DNA from: SYIM01 sp041182885
Lineage (GTDB): Bacteria; Pseudomonadota; Gammaproteobacteria; Burkholderiales; Burkholderiaceae_E
Direction: 5' to 3'
Length of the DNA: 30,818 bases
NCBI GenBank assembly: GCA_049423065.1
Contig: JBMSQB010000056.1
Span: forward strand, 1-30,818
In this document: piece after piece, positions 7,916-18,666 of the stretch
How the letters are laid out: the number at the start of each line of letters is the position of its first letter
How positions within the stretch are numbered: position 1 is the first letter of the stretch
Translations under genes and position numbers: made by a program
Notes under the pieces: model-generated
The model's input: only the letters and a program-made list of their open reading frames with translations
Databases searched by the model: none
What the model was told of the DNA's origin: nothing

Positions 7916-9328
7916 TCAGGTCTTCGGGTTGGGCGGCGCAAGCAGTCGTTCAATCACCCGCTCCCGCGACAGGAGCGCAAGGCATGCGTCGACCGAAGGC
8001 GTTTGCGCCAGGCCGAACACCAGAAGCCGGACCGGGATCGCCAGCTGCGGCATTTTGAGCGAGTGCTCGGCAAGCGCCTGTTTGAGAGCCGCCTGCACGG
8101 CCTCGCGGTTCCAGGCCGCGTCGCGCAGGAGCCCCGCCAGCGTGCCCAGCGCAGGCCTGACCGCCTCGGTGAGATGAACCGCCAGGTCTTCGGCGCGCGG
8201 ACGCGGATCGGCGTAGAACATGTGTGCGCTGTCCGCGAGTTCGTTGAGCGTGGCCGCCCGATCTTTCAACAACGCACAGACCTGCGCGAGATCGGGGGCT
8301 TCGCGGCCCGCAAGCGCCACCGCATGCACCCCGGCGCGGATCAGCCGCGGCCGGATTGAAGCGGCCAGCCAGGCGTCATCGGCCCGCTTGAGATATTGCT
8401 GATTGAGCCAACGCAGTTTGCCGGTATCGAACTGCGAAGGGGAATTGGACAGATGCGAGCCATCGAACCAGGCCACCAGATCGGTGCGACTGAAAATCTC
8501 GTCATCACCATGACTCCAGCCCAGTCGAGCCAGGTAATTCACGACCGCCTCGGGAAGAAAGCCGTCCTCGTCATACTGCATGACCGACACCGCGCCATGG
8601 CGCTTGGAGAGCTTCTGCCCGTCGTCACCGTGAATCATGGGGACATGGCCGTAGCTGGGCGGCACACCGCCCAATGCTTTCAGGATATTGATCTGGCGCG
8701 GGGTGTTGTTCACATGATCGTCGCCGCGAATCACATGGGTGATCTGCATGTCCAGGTCATCGACCACCACGCAGAAGTTGTAGGTGGGCGTGCCGTCCGA
8801 GCGCGCAATCACCAGATCATCGAGCTCGTCGTTCGAGATCGAGATCGGGCCCTTCACCAGATCGTTCCAGACCACCGCACCACCGTCGGGGTTCCGGAAA
8901 CGCACCACCGGCTGTACCCCGGCGGGCGGTTCGCGCCCCTTTGAATTTTCAGGGCGCCAACGCCCGTCATAGCGCGGTTTGAGCCCTTGAGCGCGCTGCG
9001 CCTCGCGCATCGCGTCGAGTTCGCCAGGCGAACTCCAGCAGTGATACGCCGTGCCCTCCGCGAGCATGCGCGCGATCACCTCGCGGTAACGGTCCATGCG
9101 CCGGGTCTGAAAGAACGGGCCCTCGTCGGGGTCGAGCGACAGCCACTTCATGCCATCCAGAATCGCCTGAACCGCTTCTGGCGTGGACCGGTCGAGGTCG
9201 GTATCTTCAATGCGGAGAATGAAGGTGCCGCCGAAATGCCGGGCATACGCCCAGGCAAACAACGCGGTGCGGGCGCCGCCAATGTGAAGAAACCCGGTTG
9301 GGCTGGGCGCGAATCGGGTACGGACCAT
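7916..9328 (-). CDS. gltX: glutamyl-tRNA synthetase
   Basis: This 470-residue class I aminoacyl-tRNA synthetase charges tRNA-Glu. It carries the HIGH-type motif in APSPTGFLHIGGARTALF (residues 7-24) and the KMSKS-type motif as KLSKRHG from K239. The N-terminal catalytic half is well conserved, and the C-terminal anticodon-binding region is helical and ends in a short Pro/Lys tail. Length is as expected for the discriminating or non-discriminating bacterial enzyme; the window does not show which. ATG 9328 has no clear Shine-Dalgarno. A TAGAAT -10-like box on the minus strand at 9359-9364 suggests a short leader. Confidence 0.98.
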   Translation of the reverse strand: MVRTRFAPSPTGFLHIGGARTALFAWAYARHFGGTFILRIEDTDLDRSTPEAVQAILDGMKWLSLDPDEGPFFQTRRMDRYREVIARMLAEGTAYHCWSSPGELDAMREAQRAQGLKPRYDGRWRPENSKGREPPAGVQPVVRFRNPDGGAVVWNDLVKGPISISNDELDDLVIARSDGTPTYNFCVVVDDLDMQITHVIRGDDHVNNTPRQINILKALGGVPPSYGHVPMIHGDDGQKLSKRHGAVSVMQYDEDGFLPEAVVNYLARLGWSHGDDEIFSRTDLVAWFDGSHLSNSPSQFDTGKLRWLNQQYLKRADDAWLAASIRPRLIRAGVHAVALAGREAPDLAQVCALLKDRAATLNELADSAHMFYADPRPRAEDLAVHLTEAVRPALGTLAGLLRDAAWNREAVQAALKQALAEHSLKMPQLAIPVRLLVFGLAQTPSVDACLALLSRERVIERLLAPPNPKT

Positions 9329-9358
9329 GAAAAGAAGCCGATCTGGGAGAAGCGCCCG

Positions 9359-9364
9359 ATTCTA
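9359..9364 (-). promoter_or_regulatory. Putative -10 box for gltX
   Basis: TAGAAT is read on the minus strand, about 30 bp upstream of the gltX ATG. No good -35 hexamer sits 16-18 bp upstream, so this is a weak call. It is placed divergently from the stronger promoter of the esterase operon. Confidence 0.35.
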
Positions 9365-9418
9365 CCGGTCCGCATGGCCTTACCCGCGTGCGGGCGCTGG
9401 AAACCTGCGATCAAGGGC

Positions 9419-9447
9419 TTCATCCAGCCGGCACAAGCGCCTAGAAT
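9419..9447 (+). promoter_or_regulatory. Putative sigma70 promoter of the esterase-ABC operon
   Basis: TTCATC (9419-9424) and TAGAAT (9442-9447) are separated by exactly 17 bp. The -10 box lies 30 bp before the ATG at 9478, and a good ribosome site (aggag) lies 8 nt before that ATG. The element sits in the 149-bp divergent gap between gltX and the esterase gene. Confidence 0.5.
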
Positions 9448-9477
9448 GCGGCGTCCTTTCCGATCAGGAGTCGCGCA

Positions 9478-10956
9478 ATGAGCGCATCGCCCACTGCCCG
9501 CATCTCGGCAGGCCTGCTTCGCGGCAGTCTCGAAGACGGCGTGAGTGTGTTCCGTGCTGTTCCCTACGCGGCGCCACCGGTTGGCGCCCTGCGCTTTGCG
9601 ATGCCCGCCCCGGTAGAGCCCTGGAGCGGCGAGCGCGATGCCACCCGCAATGGTCCGGTCCCGCCGCAGCCGCCGTCGCGCCTGCGCGCAGCCATGGGCG
9701 ACTTCGTGGCCGAGCAGGGCGAGGACTGCCTCACGCTCACCATCGCAACCCCCGCCGCTGACAAACGCCGGCGCCCGGTACTGATCTGGCTTCACGGCGG
9801 GGCGTTCTGGACCGGTGCTGGCTCGATCGACTGGTACTCCGGTGTTCCCATGGCACGGCACGGGGACATGGTGGTGGTCGGGGTCAACTACCGCCTGGGC
9901 GCACTCGGCTTCATGCACATTCCGGGTGTCAGCGAACCCAATCTCGGCCTTCACGATCAGATGGCCGCGCTCCGCTGGGTGGCGCGCGAAATAGCCGCCT
10001 TCGGCGGTGACCCCGACAACATCACGGTGGCGGGTCAGTCGGCGGGCGGCCTGTCGGTGCTGGCAATGCTCGCGCAACCGCAAAGCCGCGCGCTCCTTCG
10101 TCGCGCCATCATTCAGAGCGCGCCCTTCGGCCGCATCCTGCGCTCCATGCCCAAAGCGCTTCAGATTTCCGAGGCCATGGCCAAGGCCCTTGGCATCACC
10201 GACCCCGCCCAGTGGAAAACGGTCGATGCGCAAAAAATCAATGAGGCCCAATTGGGCGTGGCGCGCAGCCTGGGCTCATTTGCCGCCACCACGCCGGTGT
10301 TCATTCCGGTGATCGACGAAAAACTGCTGGGCGAAGACCTGATGTCGGCGGCCCTCGCGGGCGCCGCCGAGCGTGATGTGATGGTGGGCTATACCCGCGA
10401 CGAAATGGCCGCCTTCTTCGGCGCCGATGACAAGATTCGAGACGCCACCCCCCAGCAGATTCATGATGTGTTTGCCCGCACCTTTGGCGCAGCCGCGGAC
10501 GAAGCGATGGCCGAATATCGCCAACGCGCGCGCGGGAGCGACAACGCGTCACTGCTGGGCGCGATGCTGGGCGATGCTTCGTTTGGCGCAGGCGTTCATG
10601 GCTTTGCCGAGCGGCTCGCAGCCATGGGCCGGCCCGCCTGGGTCTACCGGTTCGACTGGGCGGCCCCCGACAACCGGTTTGCCGCCTGCCACTGCTGCGA
10701 GATCCCGTTCATGTTCGACACCCTGCCCGCCTGGCAGGCACCCATGCTGGCGGGCGGCGAACCGCAGGCCATGGCGCGACTGGCCGGCCAGATGCGCGAC
10801 GCGTGGGCAGCGTTTGCCCATCGCGGCGACCCCTCCCATCCGGGCCTGCCGCACTGGCCGCGACATGAAGCCGGCATGCAGACCATGCTTTTCGATGTGC
10901 ACAGCCGCGCGGCCAACGATCCGGCGGGCCGCACCCGTTGGAAATACTGGCCGTGA
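9478..10956 (+). CDS. type-B carboxylesterase / lipase family hydrolase
   Basis: This 492-residue alpha/beta hydrolase belongs to the carboxylesterase type-B (para-nitrobenzyl esterase-like) family, which cleaves carboxylic esters. The start RISAGLLRGSLEDGVSVFRAVPYAAPPVG is the family N-terminus. The oxyanion-hole strand is WLHGGAFWTGAGS. The nucleophile is S188 in AGQSAGG, the acid is probably E309 in YTRDEMAAFFG, and the His is H405 in FAACHCCEIPFMF. No signal peptide is seen, so it should be cytoplasmic. Its TGA overlaps the GTG of the next gene (GTGA), coupling it to a complete ABC importer. That suggests it hydrolyses an ester brought in by the transporter. The substrate is unknown. Confidence 0.93.
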   Translation: MSASPTARISAGLLRGSLEDGVSVFRAVPYAAPPVGALRFAMPAPVEPWSGERDATRNGPVPPQPPSRLRAAMGDFVAEQGEDCLTLTIATPAADKRRRPVLIWLHGGAFWTGAGSIDWYSGVPMARHGDMVVVGVNYRLGALGFMHIPGVSEPNLGLHDQMAALRWVAREIAAFGGDPDNITVAGQSAGGLSVLAMLAQPQSRALLRRAIIQSAPFGRILRSMPKALQISEAMAKALGITDPAQWKTVDAQKINEAQLGVARSLGSFAATTPVFIPVIDEKLLGEDLMSAALAGAAERDVMVGYTRDEMAAFFGADDKIRDATPQQIHDVFARTFGAAADEAMAEYRQRARGSDNASLLGAMLGDASFGAGVHGFAERLAAMGRPAWVYRFDWAAPDNRFAACHCCEIPFMFDTLPAWQAPMLAGGEPQAMARLAGQMRDAWAAFAHRGDPSHPGLPHWPRHEAGMQTMLFDVHSRAANDPAGRTRWKYWP

Positions 10957-11732
10957 CCGAAGCATCCATCGTCTTCGATCGGGTGGGGCTTGCCTTCGGT
11001 GGCGAGGCCATCTACGACGACATCAGTTTTTCTGTAGGGCGCGGCGAATTCGTCTGCCTTCTCGGGCCGTCGGGATGCGGCAAGTCCACGTCGCTGCGCC
11101 TGATCGGCGATCTGCTTGCCGCCCAATCAGGCTCGCTCACCGTGGATGGAAAACCACCGGCCGAGGCCTGGCAGGAGGTGGCGTTCGTCTTCCAGTCGCC
11201 GCGGCTGGCCCCCTGGCGCAATGCACTGGCCAACGTCCTGATGGGTGTGGAACTGCGCATGGGTCGTGATGAGGCGCGTCGGCGTGAGCCCCGGGCGCGC
11301 GAACTGCTCGCCCTGGTCGGACTTTCCGATGCAGCCCACAAGTATCCGTCCATGCTGTCGGGAGGCGAGCGCCAGCGCGTTGCCATCGCCCGCGCGCTCG
11401 CCGTCGATCCGGCCATCGTGCTGATGGACGAACCCTTCTCGGCGCTGGACCCCAACACCCGCCGGCGCCTGCGCGCCGAGATCGAGAGCATCTGGCAGCG
11501 CACCGGCCGCACCGTGCTGTTCGTGACCCACGACATCGAGGAGGCGATTGTGCTCGCCGACCGGATCGTGCTCCTTTCCAACAAGCCCACACGGGTGCTT
11601 GAAAGCATCCCCGTCACCGCGCCCAGACCGCGGCGGGTGTCGGGCAATCCCGAACTCGATGCGCTGCGAGACCGCCTGCAGCGCCTCTTTCAGTCACTTG
11701 AACACACAGCACCGGAGGACTCTGCATCATGA
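10953..11732 (+). CDS. ABC transporter ATP-binding protein, NitT/TauT (SsuB/TauB) family
   Basis: This 259-residue ATPase has Walker A (GPSGCGKST), Q-loop (FQSPRLAPW), ABC signature (LSGGERQRVAIARAL), Walker B (IVLMDEPFSAL) and H-loop (FVTHDIEEA), all in order. SPRLAPW after the Q and the overall spacing are typical of the SsuB/TauB/NrtD group. I chose GTG 10953, which makes a GTGA overlap with the esterase stop; an in-frame TTG at 10938 is less likely. The stop overlaps the next start (ATGA). It would power the two permeases at 12715 and 13500. Confidence 0.95.
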   Translation: MTEASIVFDRVGLAFGGEAIYDDISFSVGRGEFVCLLGPSGCGKSTSLRLIGDLLAAQSGSLTVDGKPPAEAWQEVAFVFQSPRLAPWRNALANVLMGVELRMGRDEARRREPRARELLALVGLSDAAHKYPSMLSGGERQRVAIARALAVDPAIVLMDEPFSALDPNTRRRLRAEIESIWQRTGRTVLFVTHDIEEAIVLADRIVLLSNKPTRVLESIPVTAPRPRRVSGNPELDALRDRLQRLFQSLEHTAPEDSAS

Positions 11733-12718
11733 TCAACCGTCGTCATTTCCTCGCGGCCACCGCCGCGCCCGCAGTTCTCGCCGCCAGCCCGCTGCGCGCG
11801 CAGGCCAAGCCCAAGGTCACCTATGCCTATCTGCTCGACCCAGCCTATGACGCGGTGGTCTGGGCGATCAGGAATGGCAAGGTGCGTTCCGATCTGATCG
11901 ATGTCGAAGCCACGGGCATGCTCATCCCGCAGTTGCTGCAGGCCACCTCCACCAAGCAGTTCGATGTGGTGATGACCGCAGTCATTGGCGTACCGGCGGC
12001 GGCGGCGCGCGGACTCGAGCTGCGCATCCTGTCGGCCGCACTCCACGCGTCGCCAGTTGGCGAAGGCGGCGGCGTCTGGGTCAAGAAAGGGAGCCCCCTC
12101 GCCGACCCTGCTGCCCTCAAGGGCCGCACGCTCGCCTCCTACGGGCTGCGCTCCACGGGCTACATGTTTGTTCGCGAAGCACTGCGCATCAAATTCGGCC
12201 TCAACATGGCCCTCGAAGGCGGTGACGTGAGACAGGTCGAAGTCCAGGCACCCAACCTGCCCGCAGCGCTTGCCACCGGCCAGGCCGATGCGGCCTCGCT
12301 CATTCACAGCCAGGCCTGGCGCGCCATGCAGACCGGCGAATTCACCAACATCTGCGAAACCAATGTGATCCTGAACGAGCGCTACGGCCCGCTGGTGTCG
12401 GCGGTCAATGTGTCCTATCCGGACAAACTCGCCGCGCGGGCCGACCACTTCAATGAATTCAACCGGATGCTGAAGGCCTCGATCACCTACGCGCTCGCCA
12501 ACCGTGATGAAGTCTTTGGCGCGATCGCCAAGCAGGCCAACATCGACCGAAAATTCTTTGACTGGTGGTTTGACCGCACCACGCGCGTGCCGGCCGTGTT
12601 TGGCAACGACCATTCGAAAGCTGTGCAAACCGCGTGGAACATCGGGCGCGACATGGGGATGGTGACCAAGGTGCCCGACGTTCAAGCCTACACCTGGGAC
12701 AAGACGCTCCGCTCATGA
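11729..12718 (+). CDS. ABC transporter substrate-binding protein, NMT1/SsuA-like
   Basis: This 329-residue periplasmic protein starts with NRRHFLAATAAPAVLAASP and an AQA cleavage site, a twin-arginine-type signal. The body resembles the NMT1/SsuA/TauA group that binds small organic anions or thiamine precursors, with the hinge-like TLASYGLRSTGYMF and a QADAASLIHSQAW segment. The residues that would name the ligand are not recognisable to me. The start overlaps the ATPase stop and the stop overlaps the first permease start, each by ATGA. Tat export could mean that it folds with a ligand or cofactor in the cytoplasm; this is inference. Confidence 0.88.
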   Translation: MINRRHFLAATAAPAVLAASPLRAQAKPKVTYAYLLDPAYDAVVWAIRNGKVRSDLIDVEATGMLIPQLLQATSTKQFDVVMTAVIGVPAAAARGLELRILSAALHASPVGEGGGVWVKKGSPLADPAALKGRTLASYGLRSTGYMFVREALRIKFGLNMALEGGDVRQVEVQAPNLPAALATGQADAASLIHSQAWRAMQTGEFTNICETNVILNERYGPLVSAVNVSYPDKLAARADHFNEFNRMLKASITYALANRDEVFGAIAKQANIDRKFFDWWFDRTTRVPAVFGNDHSKAVQTAWNIGRDMGMVTKVPDVQAYTWDKTLRS

Positions 12719-13503
12719 CCCAAGCGCCGGCCGCGCCAGGCCGGCTGGCGCGCCAGCAGCGCACGCTTGCGTTCGGCTTCGTGCTCGCGCTCGCGCTCGC
12801 CTGGTTTGCGTCGGTGGGCCATGTTCCTGTTTATGTGCTGCCGCCGCCCGGCGAGGTGGCGGGCGCAGTGCTCGCATTCGCCTCGTCGGCGCAGCGCCTG
12901 CCCCACCTTTTCGCGACGCTCGCACACATCGCTTCAGCTATCGCGATCTCCTTCGTGCTGGGCGCTCTGCTTGCCTTCGCCGCGCATTACGCGCAATGGA
13001 GCGCGCCCGCGATTCATCAGCGGATGAGCCCCTTTCTGAGTGCGTTTTCGGGAATCGGCTGGACACTGCTCGCGGTCATCTGGTTCGGCGTCTCAAGCTT
13101 CACCGTGGTGTTCACCATCGTGGCGGTGCTGCTGCCGTTTGCGCTCGTCAATCTGCGCGAGGGGCTGCTCGCGCTCGATGGCGAACTCCTTGAAATGGGC
13201 GAGAGCTTTGGTCGCGCGCGCTGGCGCAGCTGGCGCCTGCTGGTTGCGCCCGCGCTGCTGCCTTTTGCAGCGGCCACACTTCGCATCATGTTTGGGGTCG
13301 CGTGGAAGGTCACGCTCACCGCCGAACTGTTTGGAGGCGGACGCGGTCTGGGTTATGTCATCAACATTGCAAGACAGGACTACGACACGCCCACGCTGTT
13401 CGCCGTGATCCTGTTCATCATCATCGCCGTGACCCTCGCCGACCGCCTGCTGTTTGGTCCGCTCGAGCGCCTCACCACACGGCAGTTCGGGGGCGCACGA
13501 TGA
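12715..13503 (+). CDS. ABC transporter permease (first of two), SsuC/TauC-like
   Basis: This 262-residue inner-membrane protein has a single N-terminal helix (LAFGFVLALALAWFASVG), a PVYVLPPPGEV loop typical of the NitT/TauT permeases, and about five further helices. The EAA-type coupling loop is seen around EMGESFGRARWRSWRLLVAPALLP. ATG 12715 gives an ATGA overlap with the preceding stop; the frame extends further upstream but that part lies inside the binding-protein gene. It differs clearly from the second permease, so a heterodimeric membrane domain is likely. Confidence 0.92.
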   Translation: MTQAPAAPGRLARQQRTLAFGFVLALALAWFASVGHVPVYVLPPPGEVAGAVLAFASSAQRLPHLFATLAHIASAIAISFVLGALLAFAAHYAQWSAPAIHQRMSPFLSAFSGIGWTLLAVIWFGVSSFTVVFTIVAVLLPFALVNLREGLLALDGELLEMGESFGRARWRSWRLLVAPALLPFAAATLRIMFGVAWKVTLTAELFGGGRGLGYVINIARQDYDTPTLFAVILFIIIAVTLADRLLFGPLERLTTRQFGGAR

Positions 13504-14315
13504 GCCAGCCCGGGGAATCGTCAAGCCCGCGCAAGCCCGTTCAAGCAGCCGTATCCGCCCCGCGTTTTCTCGGGCGCTCGCCCGCGCTCTGGCTTGCCGA
13601 TACGCTCGTGATCCTCGCGCTCGCAGCCTGGGCTGCGGGCGCGGCCAATCTCCCGGAGTTCGTTCTGCCGGGCCCGATTGCCGTGGGAAAGCGCCTGCTC
13701 GCACTCTTTACCGACAGCGAGTTCCTGGTCCACACCATCGCCTCGACCGTCCGCGTGATCGGCTCGGTCCTGATCGCGCTCGTGATCGGCGGCGGGCTCG
13801 CCCTGATCGCCCGCGCAGTTCCGGTGCTCGATGGCATCGTGAGCGGCGTGATTCAACCGTTTCTGAATGCGTTTCCTTCAATTGGGTGGGCGATTCTTGC
13901 GGCGATCTGGTTCACGCCCGGGCATTTCTCGATCGTGTTCGTTCAGGTTGCCATCCTGGCACCGTTCTGCCTCATCAATGTTGCCGAAGGACTGCGGCAG
14001 ATCGACCGCGAACTGCTGGAAATGGCCACCAGCTTTACACGCAACAGAACCCGTATTGTTTTTCAGGTGGGGCTGCCCTTGCTGCTGCCCTATCTGATGG
14101 GCGCGCTGCGCATTGCCTACGGCGTGGCCTGGAAGATTGCGCTCGTTGCAGAACTGCTGGGTTCAACTTCCGGGTTGGGCTTTCTCATGTTGCGAGCCCA
14201 GGGTTCAGCCGACCTCACCACCGTCCTGGCGGCGTGCCTGGCAATCGTCGCGCTCTTTTATGCTGGCGAGCGGCTGCTGCTTGAGCCCCTCGCGCGGCGT
14301 TTCAGCGCGCGATAG
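13500..14315 (+). CDS. ABC transporter permease (second of two), SsuC/TauC-like
   Basis: This 271-residue permease has the same layout as its neighbour: an N-terminal helix, LPEFVLPGPIAVGKRLLALF, then about five helices with the coupling loop EMATSFTRNRTRIVFQVGLPLLLPYLMG. The start ATG 13500 overlaps the first permease stop (ATGA). Both permeases share the pattern PFL(S/N)AF(S/P)(G/S)IGW, pointing to duplication and divergence. It closes the operon; rmuC begins 53 bp later without overlap. Confidence 0.92.
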   Translation: MSQPGESSSPRKPVQAAVSAPRFLGRSPALWLADTLVILALAAWAAGAANLPEFVLPGPIAVGKRLLALFTDSEFLVHTIASTVRVIGSVLIALVIGGGLALIARAVPVLDGIVSGVIQPFLNAFPSIGWAILAAIWFTPGHFSIVFVQVAILAPFCLINVAEGLRQIDRELLEMATSFTRNRTRIVFQVGLPLLLPYLMGALRIAYGVAWKIALVAELLGSTSGLGFLMLRAQGSADLTTVLAACLAIVALFYAGERLLLEPLARRFSAR

Positions 14316-14368
14316 GCATGGCACCGCGCGGCTGAACCCCTCCAACCTGATCCTCACCCAGACATCCC

Positions 14369-15841
14369 ATGACTGATTCGCTTGCCTACCTGCTGATTGC
14401 ACTTGTTTGTGCAGTCATCGGCCTTGCGGCGGGCGCGTGGTTCGCCAGCGCCTTGCGCCGCAGTCGACATGAGGCCGAGCAGGCAGCAGCGCTCGCCGAG
14501 CGGGCGGCCGCACTCGCCGATCAGGCGCAGCGCTTCAGCCAGGAGCAGGCCAGCCTGCAGGCCCAGCTGAGCGCGGCCCAGGCCTCGCTCATGCGCGCCG
14601 ACGCTGACACCCATCAGCTGCGCGACCAGGCGGAACGCGAGCGTGCCGACTCTCGCGCCCGCGAGCTTGCCATTCGCCAGCAACTGGCCGAGCTTCAGGT
14701 CGAGGCCGAAGCACTGCGCCAGCAACTCAAGACCACTCAGGCCGCAGTCGCTGAACGGCAGGCCTTCATCGAGAGCGCCCACGAAACGCTGGGCCACCAG
14801 TTCAAGACGCTCGCGGTTGATATCCTCGAATCGCACTCCAAGCGCTTTGCCGAGCAGAATCAACAGAACCTGGGCGGCATGCTCGAACCGCTTCGCGAGC
14901 GCATTGGCCAGTTCCAGCAAAAGGTTGAAACGCTCTATGTCGACGAGAGCAAGGAGCGCTCGGCGCTCAAGGCCCAGGTGCAGGAGCTCATGCAGCTCAA
15001 CCGCACACTGAGCGACGACGCGCAGGAGCTCTCGCAGGCGCTCCGCGGCTCGGCCAAGCGGCTGGGCAACTGGGGCGAACTGGTGCTCGAGCGGGTGCTT
15101 GAAACCGCGGGGCTTCGCCGGGGACATGAATATCTGGTGCAGGACTCGCGGGTGGATGAACAGGGTCAGCGCCGCCAGCCCGATGTCGTCATACAGCTGC
15201 CCGAAGGCCGTTGCCTGGTGGTTGACTCCAAGTTGTCCCTCATCGCCTACGACCGCTACGTTTCAGCCGACGATGACGCAACGCGTGACGCGGCGCTTCG
15301 CGACCATCTCGCCTCCATGCGCTCGCATCTGAAAGACCTGTCCGACAAGCGCTATCAGGCGCTCTACGGCAACACGCTCGATTTCGTTCTGATGTTCGTT
15401 CCGGTTGAGCCCGCCTTCATCACCGCAGTGAGCCACGACGAGCGGCTGTTTGCCGAGGCCTGGGAAAGCAATGTGCTGCTGGTGAGCCCGTCCACGCTGC
15501 TGTTCGTGGTGCGTACGGTCGCGCATTTGTGGCGGCAGGAAGCGCGCAGCCGCAACGCCCAGGACATCGCACGCCGGGGCGCAGAGCTCTATGACCGGTT
15601 GTCAGGCTTCGTTGAAAAACTGGACGAGGTGGGCAGCCGCCTCCACTCGGCCCAGACCGCCTGGAGCGACGCCCGCAAAAAACTCGCGGAAGGACGCGGC
15701 AATGTGATCCGCCAGGCCGAGATGCTGCGCGAACTCGGCGTACAGCCGGCGCGACAGTTGCCCGCCGATCTGGTCGAGCGGGCGCAATCCGATCTGATGA
15801 CTGACCCAACCGACCCGGGCGAGGCGCCCATCCTGCGATAG
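14369..15841 (+). CDS. rmuC: DNA recombination protein RmuC
   Basis: This 490-residue protein has an N-terminal membrane helix (residues about 5-25), a long Ala/Glu/Gln-rich coiled coil (about 30-160), and a C-terminal nuclease-like domain. The PD-(D/E)XK-type core is visible as RQPDVVIQLPEG followed by LVVDSKLSLIAYDRY. ALRGSAKRLGNWGELVLERVLE and NTLDFVLMFVPVEPAF are characteristic RmuC segments. In E. coli RmuC limits recombination at inverted repeats; the biochemical role is still poorly defined. No Shine-Dalgarno is obvious before ATG 14369. It may be read from the upstream ABC operon or from its own weak promoter. Confidence 0.95.
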   Translation: MTDSLAYLLIALVCAVIGLAAGAWFASALRRSRHEAEQAAALAERAAALADQAQRFSQEQASLQAQLSAAQASLMRADADTHQLRDQAERERADSRARELAIRQQLAELQVEAEALRQQLKTTQAAVAERQAFIESAHETLGHQFKTLAVDILESHSKRFAEQNQQNLGGMLEPLRERIGQFQQKVETLYVDESKERSALKAQVQELMQLNRTLSDDAQELSQALRGSAKRLGNWGELVLERVLETAGLRRGHEYLVQDSRVDEQGQRRQPDVVIQLPEGRCLVVDSKLSLIAYDRYVSADDDATRDAALRDHLASMRSHLKDLSDKRYQALYGNTLDFVLMFVPVEPAFITAVSHDERLFAEAWESNVLLVSPSTLLFVVRTVAHLWRQEARSRNAQDIARRGAELYDRLSGFVEKLDEVGSRLHSAQTAWSDARKKLAEGRGNVIRQAEMLRELGVQPARQLPADLVERAQSDLMTDPTDPGEAPILR

Positions 15842-15844
15842 GTT

Positions 15845-15868
15845 CCAGCCAGACCGCCCGGAGGCTGG
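15845..15868. terminator. Weak hairpin between convergent rmuC and Bug receptor
   Basis: CCAGCC (15845-15850) and GGCTGG (15863-15868) flank a 12-nt loop in the 32-bp gap between two convergent genes. Position is right for a shared terminator, but there is no T-run on either side, so the call is weak. Confidence 0.3.
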
Positions 15869-15873
15869 GGCTG

Positions 15874-16857
15874 CTAGTCGGCGCGAGCGCCCGACACTTT
15901 CACCACCTCAGCCCACTTGCGGCTCTCGGCCGCGATGAATGCCGTGGTCTCGCGCGTATCCATGTACATGGGGTCAGTGCCCAACCCTTCGAGCCCCTCT
16001 TTCACCTTGGCCGTGGCCACCACCGTTCCCACGTCCTTCGCAAGCCGGCTCACCACCGCCTCGGGCAGCCGCGCCGGCCCCATGAGGGCATACCAGATCG
16101 TGACCTCGTAGCCGGGCACGCCGGCCTCGGCGATGGTCGGGAGCTCGGGCATCTGCTTCGAGCGCGAGCGTCCCGACACGCCCAGCGCGCGCAGCTTGCC
16201 CGCCTGCGCGAGGGGAATGTTGGTGGTGGGGTTGTCGATCATCATGTCGATCCGGCCCGCTACAAAATCGGTCATGGCGGGGGCGGACCCCTTGTACGGC
16301 ACATGCGTGAATTTCACACCGGTCATCGATTCCAGGAGCACCACCGCCAGATGGCTGGAACTGCCGGAGCCCGATGATCCATAGGTGAGCGTGCCCTGGC
16401 GCTCGCGGGCCAGCGCAATCAGTTCGGCAACCGAACGGACCGGCAGCGACGGATGCACCACCAGAACGTTTGGAAACGACGCGATGGTGGCGATGGGCGT
16501 GAGATCAGTGAGCGGGTTGTGGCGCAGCTTTGAATACAGATGCTGGTTGATCGCCACAGTGCCCGTGGTTGCAAAAAACAGGGTGTAGCCATCGGCCGGC
16601 GCATCGACCACCGATTGCGCGGCAATCGAGCCACCGGCCCCGCCGCGGTTCTCGACAACCACCTGCTGGCGCAGTTCCCCCGAAAGCGCCGCCGCCATGA
16701 GGCGCGCCGCCGCATCGGTGCCGCCACCTGGCGGGAAGGGTACGACCAGCTTCAGCGGCCGGTCAGGAAAGCCTGACTGGGCCCAGGCCAGCCCTGCGGG
16801 CAGCGCCGCCAGCAATGAGAGGGCAACAACAGCCGCAGCGCGTCTTGGGGTTTTCAT
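15874..16857 (-). CDS. Bug-family tripartite tricarboxylate transporter receptor (orphan)
   Basis: This 327-residue periplasmic binding protein has a Sec signal peptide ending in AWA-Q (residues 1-26). It then shows the Bug landmarks FPDRPLKLVVPFPPGGGTDAAAR, VVVENRGGAGGSIAA and PADGYTLFFATTGTVAINQ. Bug proteins bind carboxylates or other small ligands for TctAB-type importers, or act as sensors. No tctA or tctB is in the window. ATG 16857 has a ribosome site (ggag, 7-8 nt upstream). It is convergent with rmuC and lies 108 bp downstream of the SulP stop. The ligand is unknown; such orphan receptors are numerous in Burkholderiales. Confidence 0.93.
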   Translation of the reverse strand: MKTPRRAAAVVALSLLAALPAGLAWAQSGFPDRPLKLVVPFPPGGGTDAAARLMAAALSGELRQQVVVENRGGAGGSIAAQSVVDAPADGYTLFFATTGTVAINQHLYSKLRHNPLTDLTPIATIASFPNVLVVHPSLPVRSVAELIALARERQGTLTYGSSGSGSSSHLAVVLLESMTGVKFTHVPYKGSAPAMTDFVAGRIDMMIDNPTTNIPLAQAGKLRALGVSGRSRSKQMPELPTIAEAGVPGYEVTIWYALMGPARLPEAVVSRLAKDVGTVVATAKVKEGLEGLGTDPMYMDTRETTAFIAAESRKWAEVVKVSGARAD

Positions 16858-16965
16858 CGACAGACTCCGTGAGCAGGGTCGGAATCGCTCACTCTAGCCG
16901 GGATTCAAATGCCCGGCTCTGCAATCCGGCGCGAGTGAAACGCGGCCAGCCACTGACACCTCACG

Positions 16966-18665
<1,700 letters not shown>

Positions 18666-18666
<1 letters not shown>

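Noticed and set aside
13302..13499. Upstream extension of the second permease
   Set aside because: It reads through the first permease in another frame; ATG 13500 gives the ATGA overlap and the correct N-terminal helix.
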